Of a DNA stretch of 64,000 nucleotides, positions 51,630-59,699 are shown in pieces. Made by a program: the position numbers and the translations under genes. The notes beneath the pieces are model-generated. The model searched no databases. It worked only from the letters and a program-made list of their open reading frames with translations, and was not told where the DNA came from. Each line of letters opens with the position of its first letter. Positions within the stretch are counted from its first letter, which is position 1. Source of the stretch: Planctomycetaceae bacterium (GTDB taxonomy: Bacteria; Planctomycetota; Planctomycetia; Gemmatales; Gemmataceae). Location of the stretch: NCBI GenBank assembly GCA_013823135.1, contig PNLP01000023.1:35121-99120 (forward strand), read 5' to 3'.

Positions 51630-54161
51630 ATGAACTTCCGACTCACCGCGGTCCTGTTCGGCTCCATTTTTATCCTCGGACTCGTGCTCCTCGTCATGTC
51701 GTTCACCGGGGGCAGCAAGCCCTCGACCGACGCGATCATGGAGGAACTCGCGGTCACCAAGCCCGACCAAATCGACGTGATCGAGTTCGAGCGTGACGGC
51801 GGAGCAAAGCTGAAGCTCGTCCGCGACAAGAACAGCAAGGACCGCTGGGACATCGTCGAACCGAATCCCGCCAAGGCCGATTCCGCCGCGGTGAACGAAG
51901 TCATCAGCACGCTGTTGAAGGCCAAGCCAACCAGTTACTCCGCGATGCCGAACCTATCCACGGCCGGGTTGCAACCCGCCGGGATCAAGGTCACGCTGCG
52001 GCACGGCGAGAAGTTCTCGACGGTCAACCTCGGGAACGTGACGCCGGGGGGTAAGGGTGTGGTGTTCGTCACCACTTCTGCCCGACCAAAGCGACCGATG
52101 GCGATTCCGCGTGCGTCGCTCGAATCGCTGTTCCGCGAGCCAAACAAAGACGGAGCCGCTGCCGACCTCGCCAAGTGGACGGGCGACTTCCGCTCGAAGG
52201 CCGTGTTCGCAGCCGACACCCGCGGCGCGGGCGACGACGTGATCGGCGTCACGCTCAAGAACGGCGGCAAGACGCTCTCGCTCGTGCAGTCGCCGCGTGG
52301 CTGGAAGTTCGCCGATCCCGCGGGTTGGGGCGATGCTGACCCCGCCGGGGACACCGCCGCCGCGCCAGGCACGTTCACCGGAGTCCGCCCGCTGCTCGGG
52401 GCACTCACCAGCCTCCAGGCACTGACGGCTGCGGACTTCATCGAGAACCCAACGCCACAGGACATGGAGAAGTACGGGCTGAACCCGAACAACCCGGCAC
52501 GGGTCGAGGTTCGGCTCACGAACAAGGACAAGGTTGAGACGGTCGTGTTCATCGGCAAGAAGGATGGCGCGTCCACGCCTGCTCCTGCATCGCCGCACGG
52601 AGCGCCGCCGAAGACCGACAAGTGGTGGGTTCAGGTTCAGGGGCAACCCGGTGTCATCCGTGCCAACTCGGGCGACCTGAGCGGGCTCGTTGGCGTGATC
52701 GCGAACCCGGACCCGCTCCGCGACCGGAACCTGCTGTCGGTCGAAAAGGTCCGCATCGACGGGCTCGATCTGGCGAACGGTGCCGTGAAACTTCGCAAGC
52801 CCGGCGGGCCGCTCGCCACGTGGAAGCTCTACGGCAACCCAGCAGCGGGCGACCCGCAGGTCGCCACGCTAGTGGATGTGGAACGAGTCATCAACGCGCT
52901 CACGGAACGGCGGACGATCAAATCGTTCCCCGCTGCAAATGAGGCCAACTTCGGCCCCGGCGCGGTGACCGTGAAGGTGTGGACCGACGGGTTCGAGGCG
53001 AACCCCGATGCGAAGGCCGACCCCAAGGCCGAGCCGAAGGAGAAGGGCAAGCCGATCACGCTCACGTTCGGGAAACTGGAAGGCGATCTCGTGAACGTCA
53101 AGCGAGTGCTGGCCGACGGCACGACCGACTACTTCCTGCTACCGGTGAAGATCAAACTCGGCTCCAGTCCTGACCCCGTGGATCTGCTCCAGGCCGTGAA
53201 CAAGTCCCGGCTCGACTTCCTCGACAAGGATCTCAAGGGTTTCTCCAGCACGAACGTCAGCAAGTTGACAGTGCAGGGGGCCGCGAACTTCGACCTCGAC
53301 CGCGACGACAAGTCTGACGAAGTGTCGGCGGGCGGGCCAGTGTTCCGCTTCGCCGCCGATGCTCGCGGGCCAGCGGGTCAGGTGTACAAGAAGGGCGAAC
53401 AGGCCGACACGCAAACTGTGCAGGGCTTGCTCGATATCCTCGCGACGACGCCAAGCGTGACCCGGTTCGTGGACGAAACGCCGACGCCGGAAAAACTGGC
53501 CGAGTACGGGTTGGGGACCGCGACGAAGTTGCGGGTGATCGTGGGGCTCAAGGGTTCGGGGCCAGACGACAAGGAGCGGGTGTACGAGTTCGGCAAGGAA
53601 ACCGCTGACCCGAACTTCGTGTACGCCCAGCAACGCGGCAAGAGCGGCGTCTTCACGCTGCCGAAGTTCATCTACGACAAGTTCCCCAACGCCGATCTCC
53701 GGAACCGCGTCATCTTCAAGGTGAACTCAGCTGAAGTGTCGAAGATCGAACTCGTCGGCTGGGGCGACAAGCTCGGCGCACCGAGCGAACTCATTCTGCA
53801 AAAGGACAAGGACGGGAACTGGGTCGCGACCAAGGCACCGACGGCTGGGTTCGTTGCGGACACGGCGAAGATCAACGCGTTCCTCTCCACGTTAAGTGGC
53901 ATCGTGGCTCGCACCTACACGGGCGACAACTCGATGGAACCGAAGCATGGGCTCGGCGATCCCAAGCAAGTGTTCGTCATCACGCTGGCAAACGCTGCGG
54001 GTGGCCACCACCTCCACCTGCGACTCGGCGGGCCAGCCGACACGAACGGAACGACGATCTACGGCTTCACCAACCGCGTCCCGGACGGCAAGCCGATCAT
54101 CACCGTGGATGCCGCGCCGTTCAAGCCATACAAGGAAGGCCCGGCCGCATTCGCCCGTTGA
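51630..54161 (+). CDS. DUF4340 protein of the Gld-like operon
   Basis: 843 residues. One N-terminal helix (AVLFGSIFILGLVLLVMSFT), then repeated beta-rich DUF4340 segments, for example VTKPDQIDVIEFERDGGAKL, SKDRWDIVEPNPAKADSAAV and the later SEVSKIELVGWGDKLGAPSE. DUF4340 genes typically follow gldG in planctomycetes and other bacteria, and the spacing here (124 nt) fits one unit. Predicted membrane-anchored, extracytoplasmic; role unknown. Confidence 0.82.
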   Translation: MNFRLTAVLFGSIFILGLVLLVMSFTGGSKPSTDAIMEELAVTKPDQIDVIEFERDGGAKLKLVRDKNSKDRWDIVEPNPAKADSAAVNEVISTLLKAKPTSYSAMPNLSTAGLQPAGIKVTLRHGEKFSTVNLGNVTPGGKGVVFVTTSARPKRPMAIPRASLESLFREPNKDGAAADLAKWTGDFRSKAVFAADTRGAGDDVIGVTLKNGGKTLSLVQSPRGWKFADPAGWGDADPAGDTAAAPGTFTGVRPLLGALTSLQALTAADFIENPTPQDMEKYGLNPNNPARVEVRLTNKDKVETVVFIGKKDGASTPAPASPHGAPPKTDKWWVQVQGQPGVIRANSGDLSGLVGVIANPDPLRDRNLLSVEKVRIDGLDLANGAVKLRKPGGPLATWKLYGNPAAGDPQVATLVDVERVINALTERRTIKSFPAANEANFGPGAVTVKVWTDGFEANPDAKADPKAEPKEKGKPITLTFGKLEGDLVNVKRVLADGTTDYFLLPVKIKLGSSPDPVDLLQAVNKSRLDFLDKDLKGFSSTNVSKLTVQGAANFDLDRDDKSDEVSAGGPVFRFAADARGPAGQVYKKGEQADTQTVQGLLDILATTPSVTRFVDETPTPEKLAEYGLGTATKLRVIVGLKGSGPDDKERVYEFGKETADPNFVYAQQRGKSGVFTLPKFIYDKFPNADLRNRVIFKVNSAEVSKIELVGWGDKLGAPSELILQKDKDGNWVATKAPTAGFVADTAKINAFLSTLSGIVARTYTGDNSMEPKHGLGDPKQVFVITLANAAGGHHLHLRLGGPADTNGTTIYGFTNRVPDGKPIITVDAAPFKPYKEGPAAFAR

Positions 54162-54177
54162 TCAAAGGTCGGCCACC

Positions 54178-54699
54178 ATGCCACGCGAGATTGTCCACGT
54201 CGGGCGGAAGATCCGCGTCGCCGTGGACACCACGACAACCCCCGACGGGCAGACCATTCGCCGCGACGTGGTGCTTCACCCCGGCGCGGTCGTCATCCTG
54301 CCCATCCTCGATGCCGAACACGTCGTCCTGCTCCGTAACCACCGCTTCACCATCGACGAAACCCTGTGGGAAGTCCCGGCGGGAACCGTCGAGCCCAACG
54401 AACCGCTGCAACTCTGTGCGGAACGCGAACTTGCCGAGGAGACCGGCTACGTTGCCGCGAAGTGGCGAAGCCTGGGCTACCTCTACGCCTCGCCCGGTGT
54501 GCTGAATGAGAAGTTGCACCTGTTCATCGCGGAAGAACTGACGCCCGGCCCGCCACGCCCCGAAGCCGACGAGGACTTGCAAGCGGTCACCGTGCGATTC
54601 GACGAGGCCATCAAGATGTGCCTGAGCGGCGAGATCAAGGACGCGAAGACGATCACTTCTTTGCTGCTGTGGGAAAGGATGCACCGGTCAGATTTGTGA
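54178..54699 (+). CDS. Nudix hydrolase, ADP-ribose pyrophosphatase type
   Basis: 173 residues. The Nudix box is complete: G-T-V-E-P-N-E then ERELAEETGY, with the preceding LWEVPAG motif of ADP-ribose/nucleoside-diphosphate-sugar pyrophosphatases. ATG 54178 is the first start after the previous stop. It would cleave a nucleoside diphosphate linked to another moiety. The stop lies at the edge of the repeat bounding the next element. Confidence 0.9.
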   Translation: MPREIVHVGRKIRVAVDTTTTPDGQTIRRDVVLHPGAVVILPILDAEHVVLLRNHRFTIDETLWEVPAGTVEPNEPLQLCAERELAEETGYVAAKWRSLGYLYASPGVLNEKLHLFIAEELTPGPPRPEADEDLQAVTVRFDEAIKMCLSGEIKDAKTITSLLLWERMHRSDL

Positions 54700-55157
54700 T
54701 TTGTGATTTACGATTTTTGATTGAAAGACGTGGATTACCCTTTTGGCTTTGGCTGAGGACAGTGGCTCCGAGCGGTCTTGCGTGCGGTAGTGAAGATCGC
54801 AATGAGTTCGTTCGCCTCGGTCAGCAGTGGCCCGATGAGTCGGGGATCAAGCACTTGCCCTTCGCAAATGACTTCAAGCCAGTAAGCACTCTCATCGGCT
54901 TCTTCAATCACTACGCCAAGTTTGTTGATGAAATCCTTCCGGGATCGCGAGCGACAAACGGCTCGGTAGTTGGCCCCCACCGAGGTTCCCGATTTCATCA
55001 ACTGGTAAGCGATGACCCGACCCTGAGCGTTGTCGGGCAAGGCGGCGACCACCCGCAACACCCGGAGCGTGAACTGCTTCGTCCGCAGACGCATCTGCTC
55101 AGCGTTCATGCGAGCCTCCGCTCTTTCAATCGTCAATCACAAATCACAATTCTGAAA
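54695..55157. mobile_element. Possible cassette: four-helix-bundle gene between inverted repeats
   Basis: AGATTTGTGATTTGTGATTT at 54695 and, inverted, the AT-rich sequence at 55122-55157 (ATCACAAATCACAATTCTGA) flank a single gene. The flanks are much richer in AT than the neighbourhood. Such pairs around this protein family suggest a small mobile or transferred unit; no transposase. Confidence 0.45.
54735..55109 (-). CDS. Four-helix-bundle protein (23S rRNA intervening-sequence family)
   Basis: 124 residues from the ATG at 55109, where GGAGG stands upstream; the longer frame lacks one. The sequence (FTLRVLRVVAALPDNAQGRV, QLMKSGTSVGANYRAVCRSR, NKLGVVIEEADESAYWLEVI) is the TIGR02436 four-helix-bundle family that includes proteins encoded in 23S rRNA intervening sequences. 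Basic and small; nucleic-acid or protein binding suggested, unproven. Bounded by inverted repeats. Confidence 0.85.
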   Translation of the reverse strand: MNAEQMRLRTKQFTLRVLRVVAALPDNAQGRVIAYQLMKSGTSVGANYRAVCRSRSRKDFINKLGVVIEEADESAYWLEVICEGQVLDPRLIGPLLTEANELIAIFTTARKTARSHCPQPKPKG

Positions 55158-55159
55158 TC

Positions 55160-56422
55160 TCACTGCGGCAGCGCGTTGGGTGCCTGGAAGGTTTCGGGCG
55201 GTTCGGACTTCGACACCACGACGATGCCGCCTTCGGTGATCGTGAAGCCTCGCTTGCGGTCGAACTCGGTGTCGTACCCCAGCACGGTGTACGGCGGCAG
55301 TTTCACTTCCTTGTCGATGATCGCACGACGAATTCGGCAGTAACGACCGACATCTACCTCGTCGAACAGAATGGAATCCTCGACCACGGCGTAGCTGTTC
55401 ACACGCACGCCCGGCGAGAGGATGCTCCGACGAACCTGACCGCCCGAGATGATGCTCCCCGTGCAGACGATGCTATCGTGCGCTTCGCCACGGCGAGCCT
55501 GTCCCGGAGGTCCGTCGCCACTGAAGACGAACTTGGGCGGCGGGTTCTGCGGTTGAAACGTGCGGATCGGCCAGGTTTCGTCGTAGAGATTCAGAACCGG
55601 GTCGATGGCGATCAGGTCCATGTTGGCCTGATAGTAGGCGTCGAGCGTACCCACGTCACGCCAGTACGGCACGGCTTTCCGGTTCTCGTCCCGGAATCGG
55701 TACGCATACACCTTTTGCCCCGCGTCGATCATCTTGGGGATAATGTTCTTGCCGAAGTCGTGGTCGCTGTCGGGGTTCGCCGCGTCCTGACAAAGCAACT
55801 CGAACATGAGCCGCGTGCTGAAGACGTAAATCCCCATCGAACCGAGAGCATGACCTGGAACGCCCGGCATCGGATCGGCCGTTTTGGGCTTCTCTCGAAA
55901 CGTGTGAACGCGGTCATCGTCGCCGGCTTGCATGATCCCGAAGTGCCTCACCTCATCGAGTGGAACCGGGATGCAACCGATGGTCACGTCCGCACCGCGC
56001 TGGCGGTGCGTCTGGACCATGTTGCCGTAGTCCATCTTGTAGATGTGGTCGCCGGCCAGAATCAGCGTCAGGTCAGCGATTTCCCGCTCGATGGAGTAGA
56101 TGTTCTGATACACGGCGTCGGCCGTGCCCTTGTACCACGTTTCGTCGATGCGTTGTTGCGGAGGGAGCACCTCGACGGATTCACCGAGCTCGGTGCTCAG
56201 GAAGCCCCACCCCGCGCGAATGTGCCGGTCGAGGCTCCGCGACTTGAACTGCGTGACGACGAGGATTTGCCGGAGCCCGCTGTTGATGCAGTTGGACAGG
56301 GTGAAGTCGATGATGCGGTAAAGGCCACCGAATGGCACGGCGGGTTTGGCCCGGTCGCGGGTGAGCGGTTCCAGGCGAGTCCCACGGCCACCTGCCAAAA
56401 TCAAAGTCAGCACGTTCCGCAT
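55160..56422 (-). CDS. glgC: Glucose-1-phosphate adenylyltransferase
   Basis: 420 residues with start 56422 (GGGAG ahead); the frame extends 32 codons further but without family sequence. ADP-glucose synthesis, the committed step of bacterial glycogen formation. Motifs: LILAGGRGTRLEPLTRDRAK and PAVPFGGLYRIIDF, LTLILAGDHIYKMDYGNMV, GTLDAYYQANMDLI, and a C-terminal left-handed beta-helix part (DSIVCTGSIISGGQVRRSIL). Regulation by metabolites cannot be judged. Adjacent glycosyltransferase reads in the same direction. Confidence 0.95.
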   Translation of the reverse strand: MRNVLTLILAGGRGTRLEPLTRDRAKPAVPFGGLYRIIDFTLSNCINSGLRQILVVTQFKSRSLDRHIRAGWGFLSTELGESVEVLPPQQRIDETWYKGTADAVYQNIYSIEREIADLTLILAGDHIYKMDYGNMVQTHRQRGADVTIGCIPVPLDEVRHFGIMQAGDDDRVHTFREKPKTADPMPGVPGHALGSMGIYVFSTRLMFELLCQDAANPDSDHDFGKNIIPKMIDAGQKVYAYRFRDENRKAVPYWRDVGTLDAYYQANMDLIAIDPVLNLYDETWPIRTFQPQNPPPKFVFSGDGPPGQARRGEAHDSIVCTGSIISGGQVRRSILSPGVRVNSYAVVEDSILFDEVDVGRYCRIRRAIIDKEVKLPPYTVLGYDTEFDRKRGFTITEGGIVVVSKSEPPETFQAPNALPQ

Positions 56423-56504
56423 AACCACTCCCATGTTCCTTCGCGTGTTCCCATTGTGGCGGAGGCGGGCACTCGGGGAAAGAGGTTGGTGCGGGAGAAA
56501 CGAT

Positions 56505-57614
56505 TCACGAGTTAGCAAGTTCGACGTAGACGTGACTGAATTGATCGATCATTCTGGCAACTGGGAAACGTTCAGTCGCTCGGACTCTGCCAGCCTTGCC
56601 CATCTTCTCAGCGTATGCGGGATCGTCAAGCAGCCAGCGGGTCTTGGTTGCGAGCATGGCCTTGTCGCCAACTGGTACGAGGAACCCCGTTACGCCATCG
56701 TCGATGATCTCGGTGAGGTCGGGTGTCGCACATGCGACCACGGGCTTGCCGGCCGCCATCGCTTCCAGCGCCTCGTTGGTTCCACCCTGTGGTGTGGTAA
56801 CCCAAACGGCCAACGCCTTTTGAACGACCTGTGCTCGGTCCGTGGTTTCGTGCTCGGCAAACTTGACGCGAAAGTCTTCGTGCGCGAGGCCGTGCCCGAA
56901 TTGCACCAGTGGCGAGGTTCCCGCCCCGGCACCGAACACGACCAGGTGCAGATCCTTGCAGTCGTACCGCAACATATCGAAAGCGACAATCGCGTCCTTC
57001 GCCCCCGACCCGTGCTCCAGTTGAGCATCCATGACGATGTATCGCGAGTTGAGGGGAATCCCCAACTTCTCCAGGATGGCATCGGGGTTCGCACCGGGAA
57101 CGGACTCGGGCACTCCGGGGCAGATTCGCGTGAGTCGCTCGGCGTGGATCCCGAGCTTCCGGTATCGTTCACCATCCGCCCACGTTGTGGGAACAACTCG
57201 GTCGGCGCGACGGATCAACCGCGACGCGAACCACCCGCCCAGCCCACCGGTTGGAGTAGCCGCACCGGAGACAACCAACCGGGGGGTGTTGCCTGCGTCA
57301 CCCTGCGAATCGACGACCAACCGCGCGGCTCGAGCCGCCTCCGTGCCGAAGATGTGCAGCACCGCCGGGTCTGTCTCACGGATCACCCGACGGAGGCGAC
57401 GAAGACCTGTCAGGTCAAGTGAATGGCGGCTGGGAACCGAGTGAACAGGCACACCGGCAGCACGAAGTTCTTCGGCGATGGGGACACTGGGCGAGCCCAA
57501 GACACCGACCGAGACGAAAAATCGGTCGCGAGGCAAACCCAGGGCCAGCAACCGAACCGCCGTCGCGTCCTGGCCTGGTGCCAGTTCTTTCACAAGGAGA
57601 AATACGTTAATCAT
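56505..57614 (-). CDS. Glycosyltransferase family 4-like protein
   Basis: 369 residues of the GT-B fold: N-terminal domain beginning VFLLVKELAPGQDATAVRLL, middle VVPTTWADGERYRKLGIHAE, YIVMDAQLEHGSGAKDAIVA, and the C-terminal donor-site E-x7-E motif in EALEAMAAGKPVVACATPDL. No signal peptide. It is 82 nt upstream of glgC on the same strand. Donor and acceptor are unknown; proximity to glgC makes a glucan substrate possible but unproven. Confidence 0.85.
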   Translation of the reverse strand: MINVFLLVKELAPGQDATAVRLLALGLPRDRFFVSVGVLGSPSVPIAEELRAAGVPVHSVPSRHSLDLTGLRRLRRVIRETDPAVLHIFGTEAARAARLVVDSQGDAGNTPRLVVSGAATPTGGLGGWFASRLIRRADRVVPTTWADGERYRKLGIHAERLTRICPGVPESVPGANPDAILEKLGIPLNSRYIVMDAQLEHGSGAKDAIVAFDMLRYDCKDLHLVVFGAGAGTSPLVQFGHGLAHEDFRVKFAEHETTDRAQVVQKALAVWVTTPQGGTNEALEAMAAGKPVVACATPDLTEIIDDGVTGFLVPVGDKAMLATKTRWLLDDPAYAEKMGKAGRVRATERFPVARMIDQFSHVYVELANS

Positions 57615-57748
57615 CGAGGCGCCCGTCTCGTTGTTCTTGCTGTTCGGCGAATCCGCGAGATGAACTCGCTGGCTTCGTGACGCCGGTCACCGCACACCGT
57701 ACGAAACTTTCACCGCCACTGCCCGCGCAATGTTCGTGGCCGCTCATT

Positions 57749-58267
57749 TCACTCTTTGCCTTCCAGCACTCCGATGTAGGGCAAGTGCCGGTATTCGTCG
57801 TCGAAATCGAGTCCGTAGCCGACCACGAACTTATCGGGGATGGTGAACCCGATGAAGTCCGGCTCGAAGGGAACCTCCTGCCGGCCGATCTTGCGAAGCA
57901 GCACTCCCACCTTGACAGACGCAACTCCGAGATCGATCAGGTGAGACACAACACGGGTGAGGGTCTTCCCCGTATCGAGGATATCGTCGAGCAAAAGAAC
58001 ATGACGGCCCTTCAGGTCGGGAAGCAAGCCATCGTGAATTACGAGTTTGCCGGGTGTTGTGGCATCGCCGCGATAGCTCGATGCCGTGATGAACGCGACT
58101 CGCAGAGGCAGGTCGATGCGACGAACAAGGTCCGCCACGAACATCAGGCATCCATTCAGGATGCCAACGACCGTGACCGGTGGCTTACCTTCGTAAGCCT
58201 GACTAATCTGGATTGCGAGTGCATCCAACCGTTCCCGGATTGTGTCGGCGGGAATCAGGACGTTCAT
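57749..58267 (-). CDS. hpt: Hypoxanthine phosphoribosyltransferase
   Basis: 172 residues from the ATG at 58267, which has GGAG ahead and gives the usual length; the open frame goes on upstream without similarity. It salvages hypoxanthine/guanine with PRPP. The PRPP loop VLLLDDILDTGKT is complete, preceded by VVGILNGCLMFVADLVRRID and followed by FIGFTIPDKFVVGYGLDFDD as in bacterial Hpt. Cytosolic. Confidence 0.95.
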   Translation of the reverse strand: MNVLIPADTIRERLDALAIQISQAYEGKPPVTVVGILNGCLMFVADLVRRIDLPLRVAFITASSYRGDATTPGKLVIHDGLLPDLKGRHVLLLDDILDTGKTLTRVVSHLIDLGVASVKVGVLLRKIGRQEVPFEPDFIGFTIPDKFVVGYGLDFDDEYRHLPYIGVLEGKE

Positions 58268-58358
58268 TGGGCGTCTCCGCGGGGGGGTTAGTTTCGAGGT
58301 TCGGGGTTGAAGTTTCAAGGTTCGCGAGAGTTTCCGTTGCCTACCGCAGGAGTGACGA

Positions 58359-58916
58359 TCAGGTCGCATTTCGATTCCGCAGTGCTTCAACCAGAAGCCG
58401 GGCCGATAAACGGGCGTCCGCGAGGGGATCGTGCTCTGGTAATTCGCTCGGCAACCGCTTGGGTTTGTGCCAGGAGTTGATCCCCGCGCCCGCCCGAAAC
58501 GACGCCAGTTCGTGGAGGGGGAAGGGGCCAGCGAAGTCTCGAGGGCCATCCGCACGCGCCTTGCCGCTCTTCACCGCCGGCCGTGCGTCATCCACACACG
58601 CGGCGAGGAATCGAGCTTCCACGGGCCAGCCGCAGTCCGCGACCAGCACCGCTCCCTCGGCTTTCCACCGGGTCCATACCGACCAGAATTCCTGGCGCAG
58701 TTCTGCCGGTGTTGAACGGGTGATCGGAAAGGCCGGGCAGTTGTCGCGGACCCAGGCTCGGCCCGTGTCGGAACCCGCGGTCTCGCTGACGGGGCACGCT
58801 TCTCGGCGAGCCTCCAGTTCCTGCCCGTTGCTGTCGATCACGATCCATCCGACGGCAAACCCTTCGCCGTGCAACCCCACGCTCTCGACATCGAATATCA
58901 GCCACAGACGCGACAT
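58359..58916 (-). CDS. RNase-H-fold 3'-5' exonuclease-like protein
   Basis: 185 residues from the ATG at 58916, with GGAGG eight bases upstream. The acidic pair in WLIFDVESVGLHGEGFAVGW (D-V-E) and the late HDPLADARLSARLLVEALRN fit the DnaQ/DEDD exonuclease fold; the intermediate Asp is probably in VLVADCGWPVEARFL. Biological target unknown. The gene is 92 nt upstream of hpt on the same strand. Confidence 0.72.
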   Translation of the reverse strand: MSRLWLIFDVESVGLHGEGFAVGWIVIDSNGQELEARREACPVSETAGSDTGRAWVRDNCPAFPITRSTPAELRQEFWSVWTRWKAEGAVLVADCGWPVEARFLAACVDDARPAVKSGKARADGPRDFAGPFPLHELASFRAGAGINSWHKPKRLPSELPEHDPLADARLSARLLVEALRNRNAT

Positions 58917-59064
58917 GCTCGGTTCCTCCACTGCAAATGTAGCGGAGTTCGGGTGCTGCTGTCGGCTTGATTCCGCGGTACGGACGGTCTAAGATACATT
59001 ATTCGATCAAATACAGGCTTGATAGTCTCCCAACAAGTGGTCCAGCCGGTCGGATGCCCCTTCC

Positions 59065-59676
59065 ATGTCGGACGGCTCAGCAAACACAACCGATCTGCGC
59101 GTGCAACTCTCACGCTTCCGAAAGGGCGATCGAGCCGCGCTGAATGAACTGATCTTGCTCGCCGGTAACCGCCTCCAGACCTTAACTCAGCGGATGCTGC
59201 GGGACTACCCCGGCGTGCGGAGGTGGTCGCAGACCGACGACGTGCTTCAAAGCGCACTCATCAGGCTTTGCCGTGCGCTGGAGCAAATCAAACCCGAATC
59301 GGTTCGTGATTTCTACGCACTCGCCACCACCCAGATTCGCCGCGAACTGATCGACCTCGCCCGCCACTTCGCGGGCCCGGAATGCGGTGCCGCACACCAC
59401 GAGAGCGTGGTCGGTGAGAAGGAACACGACATCCGGGACAAATCGAACCTGACGCACGAACCTTCCGCCCTCGCTGATTGGGGCGAGTTCCATGTTCAAG
59501 TTACCAGCCTTCCCGAGGAGCAACGCGAGGTGTTCGGCCTGATCTTTTACCAGGGAATGACGCAGGACGAAGCCGCCGACGTGCTGGGTGTTGGGTTGCG
59601 AACCGTGCAGCGTCGATGGCAGGCCGCGTTGCTCAGTTTGCATCGACTCCGAAGCGGTGAACGGCCGGGAACGTGA
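59065..59676 (+). CDS. ECF-type RNA polymerase sigma factor
   Basis: 203 residues. Region 2-like segment LTQRMLRDYPGVRRWSQTDDVLQ and region 4 HTH EEQREVFGLIFYQGMTQDEA then ADVLGVGLRTVQRRWQAALL. This is the sigma type that stands next to Ser/Thr kinases in planctomycetes. It is immediately followed, 23 nt later, by the kinase gene at 59700, so kinase-controlled activity is the likely regulation (no anti-sigma gene seen). Confidence 0.9.
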   Translation: MSDGSANTTDLRVQLSRFRKGDRAALNELILLAGNRLQTLTQRMLRDYPGVRRWSQTDDVLQSALIRLCRALEQIKPESVRDFYALATTQIRRELIDLARHFAGPECGAAHHESVVGEKEHDIRDKSNLTHEPSALADWGEFHVQVTSLPEEQREVFGLIFYQGMTQDEAADVLGVGLRTVQRRWQAALLSLHRLRSGERPGT

Positions 59677-59699
59677 GCCGATTCGCGGGAGGCCCAACT

